A DNA stretch of 64,000 bases. It comes from CAYVHU01 sp964451415 (lineage in GTDB: Bacteria > Pseudomonadota > Alphaproteobacteria > Rhodospirillales > Magnetovibrionaceae). Under the pieces are notes generated by a model, which was given only the letters and a program-made list of their open reading frames with translations, did no database searches and was not told the origin of the DNA. Of the stretch, positions 8,346-17,198 are shown one piece after another. The stretch lies in contig CAYVHU010000009.1 of assembly GCA_964451415.1 (NCBI GenBank), positions 1 to 64,000 on the forward strand. The letters run 5' to 3'. The position numbers were made by a program, and so were the translations under genes. Every line of letters begins with the position of its first letter. The stretch's first letter is position 1.

Positions 8346-9506
8346 ATGTTTTTTTACCGGAAATTTCTATCTCTCTTCACGGTTTTCGGGGTCCTTGTCG
8401 TCCTATACGTGCAGCCCGCGCAAGCTATAGAGACGCCGGCCTCCTTCGCCTATCTGGTGGACATGTCCACCGGCACGGTCCTGCTGGACAAGAACGGTGA
8501 GAAGCCCATGCTGCCGGCTTCCATGAGCAAGTTGATGACCTTGTTCATGGTGTTCGAACGCTTGCAGGACGGGCGCTTGTCCCTGGACGACAAGTTTTAC
8601 GTTTCGGAAAACGCCTGGCGTAAGGGCGGGGTGAAAACCGGCGGCTCCACCATGTTCCTGGAACCAGGCATGCGGGTGCGGCTCGAAGATTTGATCCGCG
8701 GCATCATCGTCCAATCCGGCAACGATGCTTCCATCGTCATTGCCGAAACGCTGGGTGGCAGCGAGACGGCATTCGCCCAGGAAATGACGGATCGCGCCCA
8801 CAGCCTCGGGCTGAAGGATACGACATTCAAGAACGCCACCGGCTGGCCGGACCCGGAAGAACGTATCACCGCGCACGACCTCGCCAAGCTGGCGGAACTG
8901 TTGATCACGCGGTTTCCGGAATATTATCACTATTTCGCCGAAACATCTTTTGTTTACAACGGCATCAAACAGCCCAACCGCAATCCTCTTTTGTACAAGG
9001 ACATGGGCGTTGACGGGCTGAAGACCGGCCATACCATGGAAAGCGGTTACGGATTGACGGCGTCAGCCGTTCGCAATGGCCGTCGTTTGCTGCTTGTGGT
9101 GAACGGTCTGTCGTCGAAAAAAATGCGCTCCAGCGAATCGGAACGTCTTCTGGAATGGGGCTTCCGTGAATTTTCCAATTACGCCTTGTTCAAAGGTGGC
9201 GACGTTGTGACCAATGCCGACGTATGGCTGGGACAAAAGGCCACGGTCGCGCTGGTGATTCAGAAACCTTTGGTGCTGACCTTGCCGAAAAAGTCGCGCC
9301 GGAAAATGAAAGTTACGGTTTCCTACGAAGGGCCCGTTTCGGCGCCGATCCGTAAAGGTCAACGACTGGCGACGCTGAGCGTTACCGCACCCGATGTGAC
9401 ACCCCGCGAGATCCCCCTGGTCGCCGGCGCCGATGTGGGGCAACTGGGGTTGGTTGGTCGTCTCGGCGCGGCGCTCAAATACATCCTTTGGGGCAGTTCG
9501 CGTTAA
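8346..9506 (+). CDS. Serine-type D-Ala-D-Ala carboxypeptidase (PBP5/6 class)
   Basis: A 386-residue exported penicillin-binding protein that trims the terminal D-Ala of peptidoglycan stem peptides. The signal peptide ends after QAQA near residue 27. The three active-site motifs are intact: S59-MSK-K62, S124-G-N126 and K226-T-G228. A PBP5-type C-terminal beta domain follows (about 275-365, with RRKMKVTVSYEGPVSAPI), and the last 20 residues can form an amphipathic membrane helix. The ATG at 8346 is preferred; the frame also reaches back to a TTG at 8322, and neither has a strong ribosome site. tmk follows 13 nt later and is probably co-transcribed. Confidence 0.92.
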   Translation: MFFYRKFLSLFTVFGVLVVLYVQPAQAIETPASFAYLVDMSTGTVLLDKNGEKPMLPASMSKLMTLFMVFERLQDGRLSLDDKFYVSENAWRKGGVKTGGSTMFLEPGMRVRLEDLIRGIIVQSGNDASIVIAETLGGSETAFAQEMTDRAHSLGLKDTTFKNATGWPDPEERITAHDLAKLAELLITRFPEYYHYFAETSFVYNGIKQPNRNPLLYKDMGVDGLKTGHTMESGYGLTASAVRNGRRLLLVVNGLSSKKMRSSESERLLEWGFREFSNYALFKGGDVVTNADVWLGQKATVALVIQKPLVLTLPKKSRRKMKVTVSYEGPVSAPIRKGQRLATLSVTAPDVTPREIPLVAGADVGQLGLVGRLGAALKYILWGSSR

Positions 9507-9519
9507 ACGGAGCGGATCG

Positions 9520-10155
9520 GTGAAACGGGGGCGCTTTATTACGCTGGAAGGGGGAGAGGGGACTGGAAAATCCACTCAAGTCAACCTTCTGTGCACCGCC
9601 TTGAAGGCCCGAGGCATAAACGTTCTGGGCACGCGCGAACCGGGGGGCACACCCGGCGGCGAGGATATTCGCGCCCTTTTGGTTGAAGGCGCGACACAGC
9701 GCTGGGAACCCCTGAGTGAGGCCTTGTTGAACTACGCCGCGCGGCACGAACATTTACAAAAAGTCATTCTGCCCGCGCTGGCCGAAAAAACCTGGGTCAT
9801 TTGCGACCGCTTTGCGGATTCGACCATGGCCTATCAAGGTTATGGATACGGCATGAATCGTGAAATCATTCGCCGGCTCCATCGTTTGGTCGTCGGCGAC
9901 GTGGTGCCGGATCTAACGTTGATCCTGGATCTGCCCGTTGAAGCGGGCCTTAAGCGCGCTGCGGCGCGCCACGGCGACGAGGATCGTTACGAACGTATGG
10001 ACACAGGGTTCCACGAACGTCTGCGCCAGGGTTTTTTGGATATTGCGCACAAGGAACCGGGGCGTTGTTGCGTCGTCGACACCACGAGCGATATCGCTGC
10101 GGTGGCCATGACGATTTCGACGGAGGTCGAAAGCCGTTTGAAGGTGGCGTTATGA
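9520..10155 (+). CDS. tmk: Thymidylate kinase
   Basis: The 211-residue enzyme phosphorylates dTMP to dTDP with ATP. The P-loop GGEGTGKST is at residues 11-19, followed by REPGGTPGGEDIR, the DR motif in CDRFADSTMAYQGYGYG and an Arg-rich LID region later. The GTG start at 9520 is chosen because GGAG lies 7 nt upstream and the N-terminus MKRGRFITLEG is the usual family start; the frame is open further upstream inside the carboxypeptidase gene. The stop overlaps the holB start (ATGA), the standard tmk-holB pairing. Confidence 0.96.
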   Translation: MKRGRFITLEGGEGTGKSTQVNLLCTALKARGINVLGTREPGGTPGGEDIRALLVEGATQRWEPLSEALLNYAARHEHLQKVILPALAEKTWVICDRFADSTMAYQGYGYGMNREIIRRLHRLVVGDVVPDLTLILDLPVEAGLKRAAARHGDEDRYERMDTGFHERLRQGFLDIAHKEPGRCCVVDTTSDIAAVAMTISTEVESRLKVAL

Positions 10156-11234
10156 TGATGGAAAATCTCGCGACGCCCCCGCCCCCAAAAGCCAACCCCG
10201 TCCTGCGTGGCCATGAGGACAGTGAAGCCCTTTTACGTGAGGCCTACGTTTCGGGTCGCATGCATCATGCCTGGTTGATTACGGGCCCGAAAGGTGTCGG
10301 CAAGGCAACACTTGCATATCGTTTCGCACGCTTCGTGCTGGCCCACAGCCAAAGGGACGACCTGCCCACCAGCCTTTCTATTTCCCCCGATCATCCCGTT
10401 TTTCGCCGTATCGCCGCCGGTGGACACGCCGATTTTCTGGCAATCGAACGTCGTGTAAACGAAAAAACAGGAAAACTGAAAACCGTCATCGACGTGGACA
10501 GCGTCCGCGCCCTCGGCGGATTGATGCAGCACACCACGGCGGAAGGCGGATGGCGCATCGTCATCATTGATTGTGCAGACGAAATGAATTCCAACGCTGC
10601 CAACGCGGTCTTGAAAGTTTTGGAAGAACCGCCCCGCAACGCCCTGTTTTTACTGGTAAGCCACAACCCAGGCCGTTTATTGCCCACCATTCGCTCTCGC
10701 TGTCGCACACTAAGCGTGCGCCCGTTAAGTCGTGATCTGATCGTGGACCTGCTGCACCTCTACGCCCCGGATGTCTCACAAGAAGACGCCCGGCACCTTG
10801 CGGAACTGTCCGACGGCTCCATCGGACGAGCCCTGGCTTTGATAGAGGAGGGCGGGCTGGAGCTTCACGCAGAATTGCAGGACCTGCTTCGCACTCTACC
10901 CGATCTGAACATCCGCGCACTGCATGCCTTGGGCGACAAAGTCGCACGGGTGGGTGCGGACGACGCGTTTCGTACCGTCCTTGAGCTCTTGCGGTGGTGG
11001 ATGGAACGGATGATTCTGCTTGCTGCGGGAAAACGTCCGACCGCAGCCCAGGAATTCGATACCGATTTCATGACGTCGCTCGCTGCCCAGGCAAGCCTTG
11101 ATCGATGGTTTGAGGTGTGGGACAAGATCAACCACTTGGCGGCGTGCACGAACAATTTGCACCTGGATCGGAAACAGGTCGTGCTCAACGCTTTTCTGGG
11201 CTTGGAAAACACCGTTCGCCCGCCCGTTAACTGA
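10152..11234 (+). CDS. holB: DNA polymerase III delta' subunit
   Basis: A 360-residue AAA+ clamp-loader subunit. A Walker-A-like GPKGVGKAT is at residues 45-53, and the SRC motif that supplies an arginine finger to the neighbouring subunit is at 182-184. The segment EMNSNAANAVLKVLEEPP is typical of delta'/gamma proteins. The Cys4 zinc site of the gamma and E. coli delta' proteins is not seen. Three ATG codons (10152, 10155, 10158) follow AAGGTGG at 10141-10147; the first overlaps the tmk stop. metG follows after 23 nt. The protein works in the replisome, loading the beta clamp. Confidence 0.93.
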   Translation: MMMENLATPPPPKANPVLRGHEDSEALLREAYVSGRMHHAWLITGPKGVGKATLAYRFARFVLAHSQRDDLPTSLSISPDHPVFRRIAAGGHADFLAIERRVNEKTGKLKTVIDVDSVRALGGLMQHTTAEGGWRIVIIDCADEMNSNAANAVLKVLEEPPRNALFLLVSHNPGRLLPTIRSRCRTLSVRPLSRDLIVDLLHLYAPDVSQEDARHLAELSDGSIGRALALIEEGGLELHAELQDLLRTLPDLNIRALHALGDKVARVGADDAFRTVLELLRWWMERMILLAAGKRPTAAQEFDTDFMTSLAAQASLDRWFEVWDKINHLAACTNNLHLDRKQVVLNAFLGLENTVRPPVN

Positions 11235-11257
11235 AGACATCCAAGGGAATTATCATC

Positions 11258-12799
11258 ATGGCCGGGCCCAAGCGTTATTACGTCACCACGCCGATCTATT
11301 ACGTCAATGACGTGCCGCATATCGGTCATGCCTACACCACGCTGGCATGCGATGTTCTGGCCCGATTCAAACGTCTGGACGGCTACGATGTAAAGTTTTT
11401 GACGGGCACCGACGAACACGGTCAAAAGGTTGAAAAATCAGCCCAGAAAAAGGGTATAGACCCGCAAACGTTCACCGATCAAGTCTCACAGCGCTTTCGC
11501 GATTTGCTGGGGACAATGAATTTTTCCACGGACGATTTCATCCGTACAACGGAAGAACGCCACCGTGTCTGCGTGCAGGCGCTGTGGAACAAACTTAAGG
11601 AAAGCGGCGATATCTACCTCGGCAACTACGCCGGCTGGTATTCGGTGCGTGACGAAGCGTTTTATGCGGAAAATGAACTTCTCAAGGCACAAGATGGCGT
11701 CTTTCTGGCCCCCACCGGGGCGCCGGTGGAATGGGTGGAGGAAGCAAGCTATTTTTTCCGCCTGTCGGACTGGGGCGAACGTCTGCTCAAGTTTTATGAC
11801 GAAAATCCTGATTTCATCCTGCCCAAGGGCCGCCGCAACGAAGTCATTCGTTTCGTGGAAAGCGGATTGCAGGATTTGTCGATTTCGCGCACCACGTTCA
11901 AGTGGGGCATTCCGGTACCAGACGACGACGCCCACATCATGTATGTGTGGCTGGACGCGCTCGCAAACTACCTGACCGCCGTCGGATACCCGGATGAAAC
12001 CCATGGAGAATTCATCACATACTGGCCGGCAGACTTGCACATGGTCGGCAAGGACATCTTGCGCTTTCATGCGCTTTATTGGCCCGCATTCTTGATGGCG
12101 GCAGGAATTGAGCCGCCCAAACGCGTGTTCGCCCATGGCTGGTGGACCAACGAAGGGCAAAAGATCTCCAAATCCCTGGGCAATGTGATCGATCCCCTGG
12201 AACTGGTGGAACGCTACGGGCTCGATCCCGTGCGCTACTTTTTGTTGCGCGAAGTACCCTTTGGCAATGACGGCGACTTTTCCCATACCGCCATGGTCGC
12301 GCGCATGAACGGCGAGTTGGCGAACGATTTGGGAAATCTGGCCCAGCGCGTGCTGTCCATGGTGAACAAGAACTGCGGTGGATCAGTGCCTTACCATGGA
12401 AACTTCACGGACGACGACAACACCTTGCTGGCTGCGGCGCACGGCCTGATCCATCAGGTGCGCGAACATTTGGACGTGCAAGCGTTCCATGTGGCCCTTG
12501 AGAGGGTCTGGGTTGTGATCCGCGCGGGGAACGGATACGTTGATCGTCAGGCCCCATGGAAACTGAAAAAGGAAGATCCCGAGCGCATGGGCACCGTGCT
12601 TTATGTGCTCAGCGAATGCATCCGTCACATCGCCATCGTATTGCAACCGTTTATGCCCGCAGCGATGGCGCAAATGCTCGATTTACTGGCCGTTTCACCG
12701 GAGCATCGCAGCTTCGATTTTCTGGGCAGCGCGCATGTCCTTGAACCGGGTCGAGCACTGCCGAAACCGCAAGGGGTATTCCCGCGCTTTGAGACTTGA
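11258..12799 (+). CDS. metG: Methionyl-tRNA synthetase
   Basis: A 513-residue class I synthetase that charges tRNA-Met. HIGH is exact at residues 21-24 and the KMSKS motif reads KISKS at 302-306. The connective peptide has no CxxC zinc knuckles (GNYAGWYSVRDEAFYAENE instead), and there is no C-terminal tRNA-binding EMAP-like domain. This is the compact form usual in alphaproteobacteria. The anticodon-binding helical domain occupies about 360-500. A tatD-type gene starts 3 nt after the stop, so the two are probably co-transcribed. Confidence 0.96.
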   Translation: MAGPKRYYVTTPIYYVNDVPHIGHAYTTLACDVLARFKRLDGYDVKFLTGTDEHGQKVEKSAQKKGIDPQTFTDQVSQRFRDLLGTMNFSTDDFIRTTEERHRVCVQALWNKLKESGDIYLGNYAGWYSVRDEAFYAENELLKAQDGVFLAPTGAPVEWVEEASYFFRLSDWGERLLKFYDENPDFILPKGRRNEVIRFVESGLQDLSISRTTFKWGIPVPDDDAHIMYVWLDALANYLTAVGYPDETHGEFITYWPADLHMVGKDILRFHALYWPAFLMAAGIEPPKRVFAHGWWTNEGQKISKSLGNVIDPLELVERYGLDPVRYFLLREVPFGNDGDFSHTAMVARMNGELANDLGNLAQRVLSMVNKNCGGSVPYHGNFTDDDNTLLAAAHGLIHQVREHLDVQAFHVALERVWVVIRAGNGYVDRQAPWKLKKEDPERMGTVLYVLSECIRHIAIVLQPFMPAAMAQMLDLLAVSPEHRSFDFLGSAHVLEPGRALPKPQGVFPRFET

Positions 12800-12802
12800 C
12801 CC

Positions 12803-13603
12803 ATGACCCTGCTCGTCGATAGTCACTGTCACCTGGATTACCCGCAATTTGCGGACTTGGACGCCACCGTGGCACGCGCCCGTGACGCAGGCGTGGGCCA
12901 TATGCTCACCATCGGGACTTCTATGGCTGGATTTGCGGATGTTTTGGCCGTGGCCGAGGCGTGCGACGACATCTTCTGCACCGTGGGCGTCCACCCTCAC
13001 AGCGCGGACAAGGAACCTTTGGTGAGCGTCGCACAATTGCTGAAAGCGGCGGACCACCCCAAGGTGGTCGGCTTTGGCGAAACGGGACTGGATTATTTCT
13101 ATGAACATAGCCCGCGCGCGGTCCAACAGCAAAGCTTCCATATGCACATCACCGCCGCACGCGAAGCCCGCCTTCCGGTCGTTATCCATACCCGCGATGC
13201 GGACGACGATACCTTGCAGATCCTCAGGCAGGAGATGCAAAGAGGAGCTTTCACGGGTTTGATACACTGTTTCAGCGCCTCGGCCGATTTCGCCAAGGAA
13301 GTCGTGGAGATGGGACTATATATCTCCATTTCAGGGATCATCACCTTCAAGAAATCCGATGCCCTTCGGACGACGGTTGCGCATGTGCCTTTGGACAAAT
13401 TGCTGGTTGAAACCGACGCCCCCTATCTCGCGCCCGTGCCCCATCGTGGCCAGGCGAACGAACCGGCGTTTGTGCATTTGACGGCCGAAAAACTGGCTGA
13501 GATCAAAACCGTAGATTTTACGACCATCGTGCAAAACACCACAGATAACTTTTGGCGTCTTTTCACGAAGGCTACCGAAGGGGGTAACCGCTCGTGCGCA
13601 TAA
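12803..13603 (+). CDS. TatD family metal-dependent deoxyribonuclease
   Basis: A 266-residue TIM-barrel hydrolase. Metal ligands are seen in order: H8 and H10 in DSHCHLD, Glu in GFGETGLDY, His in VIHTRDAD, His in GLIHCFSAS and Asp in LVETDAPYLAP. TatD proteins are Mg-dependent 3'-5' exonucleases linked to DNA repair and RNA turnover. The metG-tatD-MBL order is common in proteobacteria. The 3' end overlaps the next gene by 10 nt, indicating translational coupling. Confidence 0.92.
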   Translation: MTLLVDSHCHLDYPQFADLDATVARARDAGVGHMLTIGTSMAGFADVLAVAEACDDIFCTVGVHPHSADKEPLVSVAQLLKAADHPKVVGFGETGLDYFYEHSPRAVQQQSFHMHITAAREARLPVVIHTRDADDDTLQILRQEMQRGAFTGLIHCFSASADFAKEVVEMGLYISISGIITFKKSDALRTTVAHVPLDKLLVETDAPYLAPVPHRGQANEPAFVHLTAEKLAEIKTVDFTTIVQNTTDNFWRLFTKATEGGNRSCA

Positions 13604-14370
13604 CGGTTCTCGGCTGTGGCTCAAGCACCGGCACACCTTCGATCGAAGCGGGGTGGGGGGCATGCGACCCCAACAATTCAAAGAATAATCGTCTACGACC
13701 ATCCATTTACATTCAAGACGAAGAACGTTCCTTGCTGATCGACACGTCGCCGGACCTCCGCCAACAGCTTCTCAATCATGACATTCGCCACATCGACGCG
13801 GTACTTTATACCCATGCGCACTCGGACCACCTGCATGGCATAGACGATTTGCGCGGTATCAACCGCTGCATGAACGCTGCCATTCCCGTTTTTGCCGACG
13901 CACTGACCATGGCTTCCATCAAGCAACGTTTTCCTTATATTTTTGAGCCTCTGGCGGAGAATGCCACCATCTATTACAAAGCAACCCTTGAGCCGCAGGT
14001 CACGATCGAACACGGACAGACCTTTGAAGCCGGCGGGTTTGAGATTACTGCCATCGAACAAGATCACGCCTACGCCACGACCTATGGCTTTCGCATCGGG
14101 GATTTTGCGTACTCGACAGATCTGATCACCATGCACGAAGACGGCTTCGATCTTCTGAAGGGCATCAAGGTATGGATGATGGGAACATTTTCGGACAAAT
14201 CCCATCCGACGCACCTTGACGTCGGACGGGCTCTTGAGTGGATTGAAAAGGTAGGCGCCGAACGCGCCGTGTTCACACACTTAAGCTTCAGCCTCGACTA
14301 CGAAACCCTGCAAGCCAAATTGCCGCCCGGCGTTCTGGTTGGGTATGATGGAATGATCATCGATATTTAA
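13594..14370 (+). CDS. MBL-fold metallohydrolase (PhnP/RNase Z-like)
   Basis: A 258-residue metallo-beta-lactamase-fold enzyme with the zinc motif HAHSDH at residues 74-79, a further His in EQDHAYATTYGF and one in VFTHLSFS. The N-terminal LGCGSSTGTPSI and the DDLRGIN following the HxHxDH are characteristic of the PhnP-like phosphodiesterase branch, which cleaves cyclic phosphodiesters. The exact substrate is not shown. The GTG start at 13594 overlaps the tatD end by 10 nt and has a G-run 10 nt upstream. This appears to be the last gene of the mltB-to-MBL plus-strand block. Confidence 0.88.
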   Translation: MRITVLGCGSSTGTPSIEAGWGACDPNNSKNNRLRPSIYIQDEERSLLIDTSPDLRQQLLNHDIRHIDAVLYTHAHSDHLHGIDDLRGINRCMNAAIPVFADALTMASIKQRFPYIFEPLAENATIYYKATLEPQVTIEHGQTFEAGGFEITAIEQDHAYATTYGFRIGDFAYSTDLITMHEDGFDLLKGIKVWMMGTFSDKSHPTHLDVGRALEWIEKVGAERAVFTHLSFSLDYETLQAKLPPGVLVGYDGMIIDI

Positions 14371-14428
14371 GTCTCCGCATAACTTATACCCATCAACCAT
14401 TTGATTAAAAATAAGTAATTCGATTTTC

Positions 14429-14444
14429 CATAATATAAATTATG
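14429..14444. repeat. Short AT-rich inverted repeat between convergent genes
   Basis: CATAAT-ATAA-ATTATG forms a perfect 6-bp hairpin in the gap between the convergent MBL and DUF6765 genes. It has no T-run, so it is at best a weak terminator. Confidence 0.3.
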
Positions 14445-14486
14445 CGACAAACAAAGTTTATTGTGTTCCGGAAACGTGCGCGTTTT

Positions 14487-15590
14487 TCAATCGATAATAA
14501 GGCCATGATCAGGCATCAATTCACGCAGGACGTAATTGCGATGGATTGCGGCGGCTTGATAAAATCGAAATATGGGCTTTTCCAGCGCCGCTTTCGAATC
14601 AACGCTATCGTGAAGATTTCGTAAGTCACCCTTCCAGATGTTCGCGTCATATTCTGTGATGGTCTCCGGCGCAGCGAACAGATCGCCTCTTTGAGCGGCT
14701 GCCTTCCAGGCATTTGAACGGCCTTGCAGTTCCTCCTGAACGGAAAGTATGGCCTTAATTTTATCCTCGATATCCACAAATTCTGAGCCGCCGCCGTCGG
14801 AAAATTCCGGCCTAACTTCGCCAAAGCGCTTGAAGATGCCGTATAGAGCCTTGCAAGCTAACGTATAGTTTTTTTGATTGTCTCGGTCCTCTTCGCGTTC
14901 GGGTTCCTCATAACGGAAACTCCACTGCAAATAAGGAAGGTCGGGATACGTCGCAACGGCACCGTGGCCGAGTGCTCCCGATAGGTCTTCAGCAATCCAA
15001 GATTTTATGTTGGGTATGAGACCGCCATATTCACCATACTTCTTGAAAAAATGATGCGCCCTGTCAGTCACATAATCTTTTATTTTTAAATCGAGATTGT
15101 GAAATTCAAAACTTCCGCAATCGACTTTGTTCTTACGCGAACTGACGCCGGAAAATCCATAATGCGAAAACGTGTCGGCATAGACATGGGCCGTAACCCC
15201 CATAAGTTCGACGGCGAATGGAGAATTCGCAAGGCTGAGGTGATGATCGATAACCTCATGCGCGATCTCGCTGTCCTTCCGGCACACCAGGCGTTCTGTG
15301 TAGCTATCTCCTTCATTGCCCGGCAAAAAATGAAATGGCACCCAGATCCGGCGCTGTTGCCTGGCGACTTTGTCGGGATTGTCCAGTGCGCGTTCGAATA
15401 CAACGGTTTTATAACCATGTGAGGTTTCTTGAATATCGACCCGGGCGCCGTCTCGAAACGATATCCCGTTTTCATTGGTGTTATCATCAATGAATTGTGA
15501 GGCTGTTGCGATGTCCCGGCTAATCTCGGCACGTAATCCTGCCGCGCGGGCCATTGCGTAGGTCCCGTAATAATGCATGTCGGATTGCAT
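14487..15590 (-). CDS. DUF6765 family protein, possible zinc-dependent phospholipase C-like fold
   Basis: The start MQSDMHYYGTYAMARAAGL matches my memory of DUF6765 proteins, so the ATG at 15590 is preferred over upstream extensions to 15683. The 367-residue product has clustered potential metal ligands: D4/H6, H111, H116/H117, and H135, D139, H143 in TAHVYADTFSHYGF. The HxxxDxxSH spacing and mainly helical sequence recall zinc-dependent phospholipase C/S1-P1 nuclease folds; this is inference. No signal peptide is visible from this start. Base composition is AT-richer than the neighbours, and the gene stands alone, divergent from mazG, so acquisition by transfer is possible. Confidence 0.7.
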   Translation of the reverse strand: MQSDMHYYGTYAMARAAGLRAEISRDIATASQFIDDNTNENGISFRDGARVDIQETSHGYKTVVFERALDNPDKVARQQRRIWVPFHFLPGNEGDSYTERLVCRKDSEIAHEVIDHHLSLANSPFAVELMGVTAHVYADTFSHYGFSGVSSRKNKVDCGSFEFHNLDLKIKDYVTDRAHHFFKKYGEYGGLIPNIKSWIAEDLSGALGHGAVATYPDLPYLQWSFRYEEPEREEDRDNQKNYTLACKALYGIFKRFGEVRPEFSDGGGSEFVDIEDKIKAILSVQEELQGRSNAWKAAAQRGDLFAAPETITEYDANIWKGDLRNLHDSVDSKAALEKPIFRFYQAAAIHRNYVLRELMPDHGLIID

Positions 15591-15701
15591 GCGCCCAAAC
15601 CCCCATTGGTTGTTCTTGTGAAAAATTACCCTAACATAGAGTGAGATGAAAAACAGAATTGACACCTGTTTTTTATGAAGCAATCACTGTATTTTACCAT
15701 C

Positions 15702-16514
15702 ATGGTGGATTCTCTGAGCGCCCTTCTGGAATTGATGTCTCGTCTGCGCGCGCCGGACGGGTGCCCGTGGGATATCGAGCAAACGTTTGCTTCCATTGCG
15801 CCGCATACCATCGAAGAAGCCTATGAGGTCGCGGACGCCATTGAGCGCGAAGACATGGCAAACCTGAAGGACGAATTGGGCGACTTGCTGTTCCAGGTGG
15901 TGTTCCATGCCCAAATCGCCAAAGAACAAAACGCTTTCGACTTTCAAGAGATCGCCGCACACATCACGCAAAAAATGCGCCGACGTCACCCTCATGTCTT
16001 TGCCCATCAAACGGGTATCGACAATGCAGCGGACCAACTCGCCAACTGGGAAACGCTGAAGGAACAAGAACGCAAAACCAAGGCGCAAACGCACCGCCAT
16101 GGCGCCTTGGCCGATGTCAGTACCGCCCTACCCGCCTTGATGCGCGCACACAAGTTGCAAAAACGCGCCGCACGCGTCGGATTCGACTGGCCGGATGTCG
16201 CGCCCGTCTTCGATAAATTTCGCGAAGAAACGGCGGAATTAGAAGTTGAAGTTGAAAACGCGAACCCACAAGGACTGGACCACGAGGTCGGGGATATTCT
16301 GTTCACATGCGTCAATCTGGCCCGCAAACTGAACATTGATCCCGAAACGGCACTGCGTCACGCCAATAGGCGTTTCGAAAACCGTTTTGCCCACATCGAA
16401 AAATCCCTCTGGGACTCAGGTCGCGATGTGGCGGATGTGGATTTAAACGAACTCGATAAATTGTGGGATTGCGCAAAAAAACAAGAAGCCAATCCCGAAC
16501 AAGGCCAAGAATAG
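15702..16514 (+). CDS. mazG: Nucleoside triphosphate pyrophosphohydrolase MazG
   Basis: A 270-residue tandem MazG protein that hydrolyses NTPs to NMP and PPi. The N-terminal domain has CPWDIEQTFASIAPHTIEEA and the metal-binding ELGDLLFQVVFHAQ. The second domain has KFREETAELEVEVE and EVGDILFTCVNLARKL. The ATG at 15702 aligns with the E. coli MazG start (MxxLxxLLxLMxRLR); an in-frame ATG at 15675 would add nine residues. Neither has a clear ribosome site, so the message may be near leaderless. In many alphaproteobacteria mazG sits beside hflX; here they are about 7 kb apart. Confidence 0.92.
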   Translation: MVDSLSALLELMSRLRAPDGCPWDIEQTFASIAPHTIEEAYEVADAIEREDMANLKDELGDLLFQVVFHAQIAKEQNAFDFQEIAAHITQKMRRRHPHVFAHQTGIDNAADQLANWETLKEQERKTKAQTHRHGALADVSTALPALMRAHKLQKRAARVGFDWPDVAPVFDKFREETAELEVEVENANPQGLDHEVGDILFTCVNLARKLNIDPETALRHANRRFENRFAHIEKSLWDSGRDVADVDLNELDKLWDCAKKQEANPEQGQE

Positions 16515-16553
16515 GCCTTGCACGTCAACATCTTATGGTGTGATCATAAGGCC

Positions 16554-17195
16554 ATGCATTTATCTTACCCCCTACCGCGCGTTCGCAGCGCTCTTATGAA
16601 GGTTGCCGGCCTGAGCGTGGTGGGCATGGTGCTGGCCTCTTGTTATTTGCCCGCACGTTTCGATTCTGAAGTGACCCTCGACAAACGCGGGTATTACAGC
16701 CTGAAATTCGATGGTTATCTGGCCGACGTCAATCTATATCAAGGGCTGCGCTCGGGAAAAATCAATGCGGCCGCGGAACGCGAAAAGGTCGCGGTGGTCA
16801 AACGCGACCTTACCCGCGACCCCGATACGAAGGCATACAAATACTACGGCAAGGGCTTGTTTCACGTAAGTTGGTCCAGTTCCGGCGATTTGATCGCAGC
16901 CAGAACCGTGACCTTTCTGCGCCAGAGCGAATTGATGCTGCAACTGAAATACATGGAAAACGCAAGCGTCATTGTGCTGGATGGCAAATCGATTTCAAAA
17001 CAAAATCGCAAACGCCTCGCGCAGATCGGCCTGGGCATGCAAGGCCAGATCCGTGTCAAAACGAACCTGCCCATCAAAACCAGCAACGCCACACGCAAAG
17101 TCAAAGATCCCAAAGACCCCAGTTACACATGGCTGGTGTGGGACATTCCCAATATCTTCGCCCCCCCACCGCATGCGGTCTTTCTGATCAGATGA
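16554..17195 (+). CDS. Putative lipoprotein of unknown function
   Basis: A 213-residue exported protein. A lipobox LASC with Cys30 (from ATG 16554) follows a hydrophobic stretch beginning at an internal Met (ATG 16596), which is another possible start and gives a 15-residue signal peptide. The mature part includes LPARFDSEVTLDKRGYYSLKFDG and a C-terminal SYTWLVWDIPNIFAPPPH, suggesting a beta-rich periplasmic domain. I do not recognise the family. It starts 40 nt after mazG on the same strand and converges on pstB with only 3 nt between stops. Confidence 0.7.
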   Translation: MHLSYPLPRVRSALMKVAGLSVVGMVLASCYLPARFDSEVTLDKRGYYSLKFDGYLADVNLYQGLRSGKINAAAEREKVAVVKRDLTRDPDTKAYKYYGKGLFHVSWSSSGDLIAARTVTFLRQSELMLQLKYMENASVIVLDGKSISKQNRKRLAQIGLGMQGQIRVKTNLPIKTSNATRKVKDPKDPSYTWLVWDIPNIFAPPPHAVFLIR

Positions 17196-17198
17196 CAC

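Noticed and set aside
15659..15695. mazG promoter with TTGACA at 15659
   Set aside because: The only good -10-like sequence lies 25 nt away, too far for a standard promoter.
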